Source: Deltaproteobacteria bacterium
Lineage (GTDB): Bacteria > Myxococcota_A > UBA796 > CAJQPC01
Direction of reading: 5' to 3'
Assembly: GCA_016717595.1 (NCBI GenBank)
Contig: JADKFE010000127.1
Location: 1-64,000, forward strand
DNA: 64,000 nt
Shown: piece by piece, positions 36,501 to 45,696 of the stretch
Numbering within the stretch: position 1 is the first letter of the stretch
Layout of the letters: each line of letters starts with the position of its first letter
Program-made: the position numbers and the translations under genes
Notes under the pieces: generated by a model
What the model saw: only the letters and a program-made list of their open reading frames with translations
Database searches by the model: none
Told to the model about the DNA's origin: nothing

Positions 36501-37847
36501 GTGACCCCGACTGACTGCCTCCCAGACGACCTCCCCGCCGCGCTCGTGCAGCGCGCCGCGAGCCGCCCAGAGCTGGGCGACGGCGTGTACACCCTCGACT
36601 CCGCCGATGGCACCTTCCGCCTGCACTACACCCTGGAGGGCGAGAACGCGCTGCGCGGCGTCGAAGACACAAACGGCGACGGCGTGGCGGACGTGGCGGT
36701 GGAGATCCTCAGCGGCTTAGAGCGCGCCCGAGGCCTGTACCAGAGCTGGGGCTGGCCCGATGTGGTCGGTGATGACGGCGGCGGCGGCAGCGACGCCATC
36801 GACGTGTATGTGCAGAAGATCGACGGCAACGGCTTCGCCTACCCCACCACGCCCAACGACGCGCGCTTCGCGAGCACCTGCCACATCGCGCTCAGCAACG
36901 ACCTCACCGACGGCGACCCCGCCATCTTACGCAGCGTCGCCGGGCACGAGCTGCACCACTGCCTACAGTTCGGCTACACCGTCGATGTTCACTCGTGGCT
37001 CTACGAGTCCGCGGCGACCTGGGCCCAGTACCGCCTTGAGGAGAGCGAGGCCCTCACCCTGGCCTTAGACGCCTTGTACATCATCCGCCTGCTCAGCCAA
37101 GACGACCCCGTCGCCACCACGGATGGGCGCTTTGAGTACGCGGGCTTCTTCTTCTGGAAGTTCTGGACCGAGCGCCGTGCGGACGGTCTGGGCGGCGCGG
37201 TTGACGACGCCACGGCGGTGGCGGCCTGGGAAGACATGCGCGGTGAGGGCGGCTGGGTGGTGCGGATGGACGCGGCGAGCGAGGAGCGGTTTGGCCAGCC
37301 CTTCGCCGCGACCTACGCCGAGTGGAGCGCCTGGAACCTCTTCGCCTGCGCCCGCGACGACGGCCAACACTACGCGGGCTCACCCTTGCCCTGCGGCGCC
37401 GACACCGAGGCCCCCCTCGTCGAGGCCACGGGCCCAGAGCTGAGCTTTGAGGCCTTAGACGGCCGCTTCACCACCCAGGCCGCCGCGGTGCCGATGGGCG
37501 GTGATGACGCCGGGGTGCTCCTTGACTGCGCGCTGGTCGACCCCGGCGAAGAGTCTGAGGCCTGGGTGAGCCTCGCCGCCGTAGACGCCGACGGCGTGTT
37601 GATCTCCCGCGCGCTCGGCCAGGTCGGCGAAGGCGCGCTGAAGCTCCCCGGCCCCCTCGACGGCGGCGGCGCGATGTGGGTCACGTTCAGCGACACCGGC
37701 AAAGATCAGACCGCCGGTCTGTGTACCTTAGAGCGTGAGACCGTAAAATCTGGGGGCTGCGCCGTGACCCCCATGACCGCGGGCTGGCTGTGGGCGGCTG
37801 GCGTGTTGTCCCTCGGTCTTCGCCGCCGCCCCTTCGGCTCGTCCTGA
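36501..37847 (+). CDS. Zinc metalloprotease-like protein with MYXO-CTERM-like C-terminal anchor
   Basis: A 448-residue protein. The zinc motif HELHH is at 149-153 and a third ligand is probably E169 in WLYESAATWAQY, a gluzincin-like arrangement seen in myxobacterial MXAN_6640-type putative metalloproteases. Residues 58-108 carry a Ca-binding-like DTNGDGVAD and a conserved DVYVQKID stretch. The C-terminal end SGGC is followed by a hydrophobic helix and RRR, similar to the MYXO-CTERM sorting tag. Unexpectedly, no signal peptide is seen after the GTG start (GAGGTG ahead). The true start could be missed, or a sequence error may hide one upstream, although stops occur there in this frame. Confidence 0.78.
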   Translation: MTPTDCLPDDLPAALVQRAASRPELGDGVYTLDSADGTFRLHYTLEGENALRGVEDTNGDGVADVAVEILSGLERARGLYQSWGWPDVVGDDGGGGSDAIDVYVQKIDGNGFAYPTTPNDARFASTCHIALSNDLTDGDPAILRSVAGHELHHCLQFGYTVDVHSWLYESAATWAQYRLEESEALTLALDALYIIRLLSQDDPVATTDGRFEYAGFFFWKFWTERRADGLGGAVDDATAVAAWEDMRGEGGWVVRMDAASEERFGQPFAATYAEWSAWNLFACARDDGQHYAGSPLPCGADTEAPLVEATGPELSFEALDGRFTTQAAAVPMGGDDAGVLLDCALVDPGEESEAWVSLAAVDADGVLISRALGQVGEGALKLPGPLDGGGAMWVTFSDTGKDQTAGLCTLERETVKSGGCAVTPMTAGWLWAAGVLSLGLRRRPFGSS

Positions 37848-37868
37848 TCGATCTCGGAGCCTCACCTC

Positions 37869-38624
37869 ATGCGCTCTCTCTTCGTGCTGCTCCTCGTCCT
37901 CGTCGTCACCTCGGTGAGCCTGGCCCCCGGCGCCCACGCTGAAGGAGACGACCCCGCGCGGGCCGTCGCCGAGGCCCTCGTCGAGCGGATGATCGCCGCC
38001 GAGCGTGGGGTCAAAGACGCGGTCTACACCCTGCACCGCCGGGAGTGGGCTGAGGGCGGCCTCATCCCTGAAGAGCGCATGGCGATCAAGTGGCGCCGCG
38101 GCGGCGACGTGTACATGCGCTGGGTGGGCGAGCGGTACAACGGCCGCGAGGTGCTGTACTCGCCCACCTTGACCGGGGGCAAGCTCCTGGTGAGCACGGC
38201 GGCCTATGTGCCGACGCTCACCCTCGATCCCAAAGGCTCCGTCGCCATGCGCGGCAACCGCCACAGCGTGCTCGACGCCGGGCTCTCGTTCCCGGTGCGA
38301 ATGGTGCGTGAAGACTTTGAGCTCGCCCGCAGCCGCCCCGAGCTGCCCTTGACCGCTGAAGACCTCGGCCCCCGGGTGCTCTTCGGCGAGAGCGCCCGCT
38401 GCGCCCGGGTGACGATGCCCAAAGACCAAGAGCCCGGGTTCTACGCGATGAAGTCGGAGTTCTGCATCGCCGACCGCACGGGCCTGCCGGTGTTTTTTGA
38501 GATCACCGACCGCATGGGCGGCCAGGTGCAGGTGGTCGAGCGCTTCAACTTTGTCGGCGTGAAGGTGAACCAGGGCCTCACCGACGCCGACTTCAGCGCT
38601 GAGAACCCGGCCTACAACCTCTAA
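37869..38624 (+). CDS. DUF1571-type periplasmic protein
   Basis: A 251-residue secreted protein with signal peptide ending APGAHA. The mature part resembles the DUF1571/LolA-like fold: MIAAERGVKDAVYTLHRREW, MAIKWRRGGDVYMRWVGERY and GFYAMKSEFCIADRTGLPVF are characteristic. Members are thought to bind lipid or act in envelope biogenesis, without a proven function. Its TAA stop overlaps the TAG stop of the convergent gene. Confidence 0.8.
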   Translation: MRSLFVLLLVLVVTSVSLAPGAHAEGDDPARAVAEALVERMIAAERGVKDAVYTLHRREWAEGGLIPEERMAIKWRRGGDVYMRWVGERYNGREVLYSPTLTGGKLLVSTAAYVPTLTLDPKGSVAMRGNRHSVLDAGLSFPVRMVREDFELARSRPELPLTAEDLGPRVLFGESARCARVTMPKDQEPGFYAMKSEFCIADRTGLPVFFEITDRMGGQVQVVERFNFVGVKVNQGLTDADFSAENPAYNL

Positions 38625-41368
38625 CGGCCCAAGGTGGCGCTGCCCGACGCGGTGAGCGTGGCGCCGGTGGTGCTGGCGAGGCCCCAGACGTCGTTCTCGG
38701 GGTGCCGCCCGTACACCACAAACCCTTGGCTATACACCGAGAGCTCTAACCAGCGGGCCAAGGGCAGGCTCAGGCGCAGCTCACCCCAGGCGCGCAGGCG
38801 CAGATCGCTGGGATCGTCGTTGTTGGTGTGGGCGAACCACATCACGTCGCCCAAGGCGCTCAGCCGGGCCACGTCGCCGAGGCGCCGGGAGGCCTCTAGG
38901 TCGAGGCGTAGGCCGACCTCGGTGGGTTTGTCGCTGAGCTGGTTGAGGTCGCGGTTGGCGAAGCCGCCCAGGCGTAAGCGGCGCAGGGTGGGGGCGGGCG
39001 CGGCGCCGAGGCCCAAGGCCATGGAGAGGTCGGCTTGGCGGGGGTTGAGCGATCCCGCGCCGTCATCGGTGGGGGTCCACTCGCTGTCGTAGAGCAGCTC
39101 ACCATACGGCGCCCAGGCCCCGGGGGCGTAGGGCAAGGTGAGGCGCCGGGAGACGAGGGACGTCGAGAGGCGCCCGTCGTCGCTGGCCTCCTGCGCGGCG
39201 TCTGCGGTGCGCACGACGCTGTACGCGCTGCGGCCGCGGAGATCCCAGGCCCAGGCGGCGCTGCTGTACTCCAGGCTGAGATCTGCGGCGGTGCTCAGGG
39301 TGAAGCTCGACGGGCTCACGGCGAGGGTCTCGGGCACGGCGGCGAAGGGGGCTGGGTCGTTCACGCCGTCGAAGCGGGTCATCTCCAACGAGAGGCCCCG
39401 GGCGCGCAGGAGCCACAGCGGCTCGATGGTGTGGGGGCGCTCCACCAAAAAATGCTGCATTGCAGCATCGCCACCTTGGCGCTTCACACTCTCGGTCAAG
39501 GTGTCCATCACCGCGGCGTGTAAGGTGACGCCGAGGGGCTGCGGGCCCCGTGGATCGAGGGGCCTTGGCGGCGGCCCGGCCTGGAGCAAGGCGCCCAGGG
39601 GGGTGCTCTGCCGGGTGAGGTCGGTGGTGACGAGGCGGTAGGTGCGGCTTGGGTCCAGGGGGCGGCCCCCGGCGAGGGGGAAGGCGGCGCCGGGCGCCGA
39701 GCCGCAGGTGACCAGCTCTACGGCGGGCAGGGCGTTGAGCAGGTCGGCGTAGCGGTCGGCGGGGACGGGGTGGGCCTCGAGCCGCTCCAGGCTGGCCAAG
39801 GCGTCGGCCACGGCCAAGGCGGTGAGCGGCCCCGGCGGCACCCGGGGCGGCGGCCGCGGCGCCAACACCACCAGATCGGCCCCGGTGTGCTCCCGAACGG
39901 CCTCACAGACGAGCTGCCCGAAGTTCGCCGCGCCCCAGGCCGAGGCCGGACCCTCGGCGGGCGCGGGCAAGAGCGGGTGGTCGAGGCTGGGGTAGAGCTC
40001 GGCGCGCACGGCGGTGATCGCGGCGGTGGTGGCGGGGTGAACCGGCGCGTCCCCTCGCACGAGCAGGGGCTCGGCCTTCACCTCTACGACGCGGTGGGCG
40101 TCGGGATCAACGATCAGCGACACCGAGAGCAGGCCGTCGAGGGGCAAGGTCACCGGCGCGCCCTTCTCGGCCCGGGTGGTGGGGCGCATCACCCAGGTCT
40201 CCGAGGCCACCCGCAGGGTCGCGAAGCTCGTGTCGCCGATGAGCAGGTCGGCGCCGCGCACCTTCCGCCGGAGCTGGTCTTGCTGCGCCGCGCCCGAGGT
40301 GGTGAGCAGGACGATGGCGTCCGGGGGCTCGGGCAGAGCTTGTAGGCGGCTGATCTCGGCGTTGAGCGCGGAGATGGGGTCGGTCAAGGTCACCCCGTCC
40401 GCGGCCAAGGACGGCAGGCGCTCCATCAAGGCTGGGTCGAGCACCCCCAGCACGGCGATGCGCGCCGCGCCGCGGGTGACCATCACGGAGGCGGGGAGCG
40501 CGAGGGACGGGTCGGATGTGGACCAGTTCGTCGCCACCAACGGCAACGAATATGGCCGCGCCTCGTCGATGAACGCCCGGGGGCCCGCGGCGAGCTCGTT
40601 CTGGCCTGGAAGGAGCGCGTCGGGCCGCACCTCGCTCAAGGCGCGAAGGCCTGTGGGCCGATGTAAGGACAGCGCGCCGTCTACGACGCTGCTCGCGCCG
40701 TCGAGGCTGTTCCCGGCGTTGAGCACGATGGCGTCGGGGTGCTCCTCCAGAAAGGCCAAGGCCCGGGCGTGGGTGCGGCTGGCCTCCTGGGTCGGTTTTC
40801 CGACGACGGTGAACGGTGTGCTCAGCCCGTCGCCGTCCTTGACCGACATTCTCAGGCCCTGTCGCAGCTCCCAGGCGCCTAAGGTGGCGTCGGGGAGGCC
40901 ATTCGCGGGGCCGTACAGCGTCGCGCCGGGGCAACGGCGCACGGTCAGCTCGGTGTGGACTTGGGCGCTGCGCAGACTCATCGCCCAGCCTGGAGGCGGG
41001 TTTGTTCCGAAGAAGAGCGCCTCATGCGCGCCGGAGGGGCTCATCACGGCGCCGACCGTGCTGCATTCCGTCAGATGCCCGAGGGCAGTGAGCAAACTTT
41101 GTACATAGTTGTCGTCGGCGATGAGGGTCCAGGGGCCTTGGGCGGCGACGCCATGAATGAGTCGCACCTCCTCGATGGTCAGGCTTGGGCGCTCCCCGAT
41201 GGACCGAAGAAGCTCCCAAGCGTACCGCCCCGAGGACACCCCTCCCGATCCACCGGTGCTGAGGATCGTGAGCTCACTGACCAGGATGGCCGGGTTGGTC
41301 CGGCTCGGCTCGGGGATCTCAGCGAGGACGGGCGCCATGATCAGCGCCAAGAGCATCGTAGAGGGCAT
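38621..41368 (-). CDS. Degenerate 5'-nucleotidase (UshA-like) fused to a probable outer-membrane beta-barrel
   Basis: A 915-residue secreted protein (signal MPSTMLLALIMAPVLA). Residues about 190-450 align by eye with the metallophosphatase part of UshA-type nucleotidases, but the metal ligands are gone: GDS is GNS in LNAGNSLDG, GNHE is GQNE in PGQNELAAG, the SH region is TTSG, and GGHSH is GDTSF. Residues 480-640 follow the nucleotidase C-terminal domain (FGQLVCEAVREHTGADLVVL). Residues about 660-915 alternate hydrophobic and polar residues in 10-12 residue strands with short turns (LSLEYSSAAWAWDLRGRSAY, LRLGGFANRDLNQL), ending at a strand, as in outer-membrane barrels. It is therefore probably a non-catalytic surface domain. 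The ATG at 41368 was chosen over a TTG whose bases form the ribosome site. Confidence 0.75.
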   Translation of the reverse strand: MPSTMLLALIMAPVLAEIPEPSRTNPAILVSELTILSTGGSGGVSSGRYAWELLRSIGERPSLTIEEVRLIHGVAAQGPWTLIADDNYVQSLLTALGHLTECSTVGAVMSPSGAHEALFFGTNPPPGWAMSLRSAQVHTELTVRRCPGATLYGPANGLPDATLGAWELRQGLRMSVKDGDGLSTPFTVVGKPTQEASRTHARALAFLEEHPDAIVLNAGNSLDGASSVVDGALSLHRPTGLRALSEVRPDALLPGQNELAAGPRAFIDEARPYSLPLVATNWSTSDPSLALPASVMVTRGAARIAVLGVLDPALMERLPSLAADGVTLTDPISALNAEISRLQALPEPPDAIVLLTTSGAAQQDQLRRKVRGADLLIGDTSFATLRVASETWVMRPTTRAEKGAPVTLPLDGLLSVSLIVDPDAHRVVEVKAEPLLVRGDAPVHPATTAAITAVRAELYPSLDHPLLPAPAEGPASAWGAANFGQLVCEAVREHTGADLVVLAPRPPPRVPPGPLTALAVADALASLERLEAHPVPADRYADLLNALPAVELVTCGSAPGAAFPLAGGRPLDPSRTYRLVTTDLTRQSTPLGALLQAGPPPRPLDPRGPQPLGVTLHAAVMDTLTESVKRQGGDAAMQHFLVERPHTIEPLWLLRARGLSLEMTRFDGVNDPAPFAAVPETLAVSPSSFTLSTAADLSLEYSSAAWAWDLRGRSAYSVVRTADAAQEASDDGRLSTSLVSRRLTLPYAPGAWAPYGELLYDSEWTPTDDGAGSLNPRQADLSMALGLGAAPAPTLRRLRLGGFANRDLNQLSDKPTEVGLRLDLEASRRLGDVARLSALGDVMWFAHTNNDDPSDLRLRAWGELRLSLPLARWLELSVYSQGFVVYGRHPENDVWGLASTTGATLTASGSATLGR

Positions 41369-41441
41369 GATCTCTCCCAACGCCTCCTTATCGCGAAGTC
41401 AGGCGCCCCGCGGGCGGCCTCAGCGGGGCTCCATTCAGAGG

Positions 41442-41447
41442 TATACT
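41442..41447 (+). promoter_or_regulatory. Candidate -10 box (TATACT)
   Basis: TATACT lies 34 bases ahead of the ATG of the MopE-repeat gene at 41482, in the gap between two divergent genes. No clear -35 box is seen. The same hexamer precedes the lipoprotein gene at 54873. Confidence 0.35.
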
Positions 41448-41481
41448 GCAAGACGCCCTCAGATTCCAAGGATGGAACCCC

Positions 41482-43864
41482 ATGATGCGCCTGCTCCCCC
41501 TGCTCGCCCTCACGCTGTTCGCCTGCAAAGACGACGGCAGCACCCCTGAAGACACCAACATCGGCGGCACAGACTCCGGCCCCAGCGAGGTCATCGACAA
41601 CGACGGGGACGGTGTGCCCGCTGAAGAGGACTGCGACGATGACGACGCCGCGGTGAACCCCGCCGCCGCCGAGATCTGCGACGGCGTCGACAACAACTGC
41701 GACGGTGAGGTTGACGGCGCCAACGCCGAGGGCGCGACGAGCTGGTATCCCGACACAGACGGCGACGGCTACGGCGTGGAGGAGGGCGCGGTCATCGACT
41801 GCGAGGCGCCCTCTGGCTTCGTCGCCGAGGCCCAGGACTGTGTGCCGGATGACGCGGCGTTTTATCCCGGCGCGCCGGAGACCGACTGCCTCGACCCCAA
41901 CGACTACAACTGTGACGGCTCCGTGGGCTTTGCCGACGGTGACGGCGACGGGTTCGCCGCTTGTGAGGAGTGTGACGATGGCTCGGCGGCGGTGAACCCC
42001 GACGCCACCGAGGTCTGTGACGGCGTAGACAACAACTGCGACGCGGTCACCGACGGCGCCGACGCCGCCGACGCCTCCACCTGGTACCAAGACGCCGACA
42101 CCGACGGTTACGGTGACCTGGACTTCTCCACCCTCGCCTGTGAGCAGCCCGCGGGCTACGCGGCGGACAGCACAGACTGCGACGACGCCCAGGCCACGGT
42201 GAACCCCGGCGCCACGGAGCTGTGTAACCTCGTTGATGACGACTGCGACACGCTCATTGATGAGGACGCCGCCGACGCGAGCGTCTGGTACGATGACGGT
42301 GACGGCGACGGCTATGGTGACCCCGACGCCAGCCTGAGCGCCTGCGAGCAGCCCTCAGGCGCCGTCGCCGACAACACCGACTGCGATGACACCGACGGGG
42401 ACGTGAGCCCCGCCGACGCCGAGATCTGCGACGGCCTCGACAACAACTGTGATGGATCCGTCGATGAGGGCGCGGCGGACGACGCGGCGACCTGGTACAA
42501 CGACAGCGACGGCGACGGCTACGGCGACGCCGGGTCGAGCGTCAGCGCCTGCGAGGCCCCCACGGGCTACGTCTCCGACGCGACGGACTGTGATGATGGT
42601 GAGGGCGCGGTGAACCCCGGCGAGGACGAGGTCTGTGACGGCGTAGACAACGACTGCGACGGCCTCACCGATGACTCCAGCGCCACCGACGCGAAGACGT
42701 ACTACAGCGACGCCGACGGCGACAGCTACGGCAACGCCTCCTCCGTGCTCAAGGCCTGCTCAAAACCTACGGGGGCGGTGGGCAACAAGAAGGACTGTGA
42801 TGACGGCGACAGCGCCGTGAGCCCAGCGGCCTCGGAGGTCTGCGACGGCATCGACAACAACTGCGACGGGCTCACCGATGACGGGAGCGCGATCGACGCC
42901 ACGAGCTACTACCTCGACGGGGACTGTGACGGGTTCGGCGACGCCTCGGCGCTCACGCCGTCCTGCACGAGCTTAGGCGACGACTACACCACAGACAGCT
43001 CCGACTGTGACGACGCCGACGCCCGCAGCTTCCCCAGCGCCACGGAGGTCTGTGAAGGGCGCCGACAACGACTGTGACGGCAGCGCCGACAACTCCTGCT
43101 CCACGGCGATCGAGATCAGCGCGCCGTCCCACGACCCCGTCGACAGCCCCGCCGAGGCCTCGGCCTGCGCGCGCCTGGGCGAGCTGACCACCTCGATGAA
43201 CCCGCACGATTACACGAACCTCCCCAGCTACATGAAGATCTTGGAGGGCAGCTCAACAGGCCTCGCCTCGGCGTCGGACTTCGCCGCGGATTATGTGGAC
43301 TTCTCGATTCGTTGCGGCAGCAACTACTCCGTCGCCCCGGGCAACTACACGGCCTCGACGATCCCCTGGCCCACCTTGCCCAGCACGTCGAGCGGCGGGG
43401 CGGGGCGCATTCGTGGCTACATCAACATCGGCTGCGGGGACGAGCTCAACTACACCTTCGGCCTCATCGGCAACGACTCCGTGGCGCTCTACATTGAGGG
43501 CCAAGAGATCATGAAGAACAACTGGAGCGACGGCCAGTGGAAGAAGTTCCGCTACGTCAGCTTCCCCGGCCCCGGTCTGTACGCCGTCGAGGCGCAGTGG
43601 TCCACGAACCTGAGCTGTGAGATCGACCCCCTGGAGGTGGTGTGGTCGCCGGGCTTTGTGGCGGGTTACGACAACTACGACACGATGTGCGCCAGCTCAA
43701 GCTGTCTGTATGGCACCGGCGTGGTGATCCCGGGCTTCACGATCTTGGACTTCAACAACCTCGTCCAGTCGAGCGACGGCAGCGCCACGTCCTGTGACCA
43801 GTGCAGCACCAGCGCCGACTGTGCCTCTGGCGAGACCTGCAACAGCGCCGGGATCTGCGAGTAA
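41482..43864 (+). CDS. MopE-type repeat surface lipoprotein with PA14-like domain (one-base frameshift near 43054)
   Basis: About 793 residues if one base is removed from GAAGGG at 43054-43059. As written, the first frame stops at 43077 and the second continues to 43864 with the same repeat pattern (GADNDCDGSADNSC). The signal MMRLLPLLALTLFACKD has a lipobox. Eight or more repeats follow, each with DCDDxxAxVNPxAxEVCDGxDNNCDG-type spacing and TWYxDxDGDGYGD stretches, so about 500 residues of repeats. The C-terminal 250 residues resemble a PA14-type beta module (GRIRGYINIGCGDELNYTFG, VALYIEGQEIMKNNW) and end with a Cys-rich SCDQCSTSADCASGETC. It is probably surface-exposed and calcium- or metal-binding; this is inferred. 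Confidence 0.78.
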
Positions 43865-43874
43865 GACGCCGTCT

Positions 43875-43905
43875 GCGCGCCCGCCGGGGAGAGCGGCGGG
43901 CGCGC
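43875..43905. terminator. Strong hairpin terminator between convergent genes
   Basis: Perfect 12-bp inverted repeat GCGCGCCCGCCG / CGGCGGGCGCGC with a 7-base loop, between the stop of the MopE-repeat gene (43864) and the stop of the minus-strand paralogue gene (43916). It could serve both. Confidence 0.6.
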
Positions 43906-43915
43906 GGCGCGGGTG

Positions 43916-44632
43916 TCAGATGCCCCAGCCGTCGTGCTGCTCGCGCTCGGGCTCACGCCAGTCGCGGATGTACTCCAGATCGCTCTGGGCCATCTTGAGC
44001 ACGTCGTTCGTCGCGCCGTGCATGATCGCGGAGTTCAGCTCGATCTTCGCCCGGCGCAGGTACTCCTTGATCTCCGGATCGGGCCGCTGGGGCGTGCCCG
44101 AGTCGCGCTCAAGGCGCTGCTGGTTGCGGCGGAGCTGCTTGGCGATCTGCAGCAAGGAGTGGCCCTTGATCTGGAGCATGCCGGGGTCGGTCGCCCAGTC
44201 GGGGTGTAGGTCGAGGAGCTGCTGGTAGACAAACAGCAGGGTGCGGCTGTCGTTCAGATCGGTGTAGGTCTGCAACAACACCTTGGCGGCGGTGAGGTTG
44301 AGCCAGCTCAGGCCGCAGCGGCGCAGGAGGCTGCGGGCGAGGTCGCGGTTCCAAGGGTCGATGGGGCCGGAGAGGGTGCGAAGGCGCGCGGAGGCCAGGG
44401 TAGACGCCAGATCGAGCTTCGCGATGGCGGAGAATCGGTCGATGAGGTCGGCGTATTGGGCGAGGTACCCTTCGACCAGCGGCATCTCCGCGGTGGCGAA
44501 GGTGAGCTCGCAGACCAACGCGACGGCCTCATCGGACGAGGGCTCGCTGTCCAAGAGGGCGCTGAGGCGCGCGGTGTCGGCGGCGAGGCGCGGGTGGCGC
44601 TGGGCGATCCCGTCCAGGTCGAGGTCAAGCAT
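43916..44632 (-). CDS. Unknown helical protein, downstream member of a tandem pair
   Basis: A 238-residue, all-helical-looking, cytoplasmic protein without recognised family. It shares a run of corresponding segments with the gene just upstream (SGPIDPWNRDLARSLLRR versus AGPVDPPMREITRGLLRR; KGHSLLQIAKQLRR versus RGHAWLSLARRERR; EYLRRAKIELNSAI versus EYVGRAKFDLLTAI), so the two arose by tandem duplication. The conserved core includes the TDLNDSRTLLFVYQQLL stretch, which resembles a TPR-like helix pair. A GGAG site precedes the ATG. The name and role remain unknown. Confidence 0.75.
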   Translation of the reverse strand: MLDLDLDGIAQRHPRLAADTARLSALLDSEPSSDEAVALVCELTFATAEMPLVEGYLAQYADLIDRFSAIAKLDLASTLASARLRTLSGPIDPWNRDLARSLLRRCGLSWLNLTAAKVLLQTYTDLNDSRTLLFVYQQLLDLHPDWATDPGMLQIKGHSLLQIAKQLRRNQQRLERDSGTPQRPDPEIKEYLRRAKIELNSAIMHGATNDVLKMAQSDLEYIRDWREPEREQHDGWGI

Positions 44633-44635
44633 GGC

Positions 44636-45591
44636 TCAGGCTCCGTGGTTTGGGTTGTGGGGTGAAGGGGGGTTGGCTTCGGGGGCCACAGCTCACGGAT
44701 GAGCTGAAGATCGGCCTCGGCCGAGGCGAGGGCCTCACCGTCGAGGCCGCCCTGAATGGCGGTGAGCAGGTCAAACTTCGCGCGGCCGACGTACTCGTTC
44801 ATGTCACGATCGGCTTCATAGCGGATCTGGGCGTCGGGCACGTCCATCTCTAAGGTGCGGCGCTCGCGGCGGGCGAGGCTGAGCCAAGCGTGGCCGCGGA
44901 GCTGGGTGAGGATGGGGTCGCCGTCCCACTCGACGTGCCGGCCCAAGGCGCGCTGCAAGAAGTAGAACAGCGCGCGCAGGTCGTTGAGATCGACATGGGC
45001 TCGGGCGATGCGCCGAATCAGGGGCAGCTCCCCCCAGTCGTCCCCGGCGCGCCGCAGGAGGCCCCGGGTGATCTCCCGCATCGGCGGGTCGACAGGCCCG
45101 GCGCTCGCGCGCAGGCGCGGCGACATGATCGCCAAGGCGAGGCTGAGCTGGCTGGCCTTGGTGCACTTGTCGAGGCCGGCCTGGTGCTCCCAAGCGAACT
45201 CTTCGACGAGCTTGACCGAGCCCGTGGCGCGCGCCAGCTCACACAGGCTGGCGATGGTGCGGGCGTCCGTCGTCGCGTTGGCGAGGGTGGCGTCTAGGGC
45301 GCGTAGCTCTCGCGCCAACGTGGGCAACCGCTGCGCGAGGGCCTCCAGGGTATCATGCAGCATCGGGACCAGGACCTCACCGAAGGAGTGGACCGAGCAG
45401 ATTAGCATGTTGTTGCGCTCGCACCCAGCCAGAAGATCAAAGAAGTCGGCGCAGGCCCGGTCTAGGCGGGCGCCGAGCCGGGTGTGGGCGGGCCTTCGGG
45501 GTGGCCTGGGGGCTGGGCGTTGCCCCGGTGCTCGGCCCCCCGCGGCGCGGCGCCGAGGACGCGACTCCGCGGAATATCGCTTGAACGCCAT
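44636..45591 (-). CDS. Unknown helical protein, upstream member of a tandem pair (stop codon probably lost by frameshift)
   Basis: A protein of about 318 residues with an Arg/Pro/Ala-rich N-terminal 40 residues and a helical body homologous to the next gene (see there). The frame does not stop at the end of the homologous region. It runs on in a non-protein-like Ser/Pro/Arg frame inside the downstream gene to 44308. A one-base change in the C6 run (minus strand, 44657-44662) would give a TGA at 44636-44638 just before the downstream ATG, the usual operon spacing. I therefore take 44636 as the likely end. The start at MAFKRYSAE (45591) has AGGA ahead; 45663 is an alternative. Function unknown. 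Confidence 0.65.
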
Positions 45592-45696
45592 GTCATCCTG
45601 GCGTTCGCGCGAACTTTCCTCTTCCTTTTTGCCGCCGCCTCCCGTAGAGTCAGGCCACCGCACCCCCCTGACCCCCTGCTCCCCTCTGGAGGCCCT

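Noticed and set aside
41620..43080. Regular repeats suggesting a CRISPR array or satellite
   Set aside because: Repeats keep reading frame, encode the Asp/Cys MopE-type unit and vary at third positions; there are no constant spacers.
44308..44632. C-terminal 108-codon extension of the upstream tandem paralogue
   Set aside because: Composition is Ser/Pro/Arg-biased as in shadow frames, it lies inside a well-supported gene, and the paralogue has no such extension.
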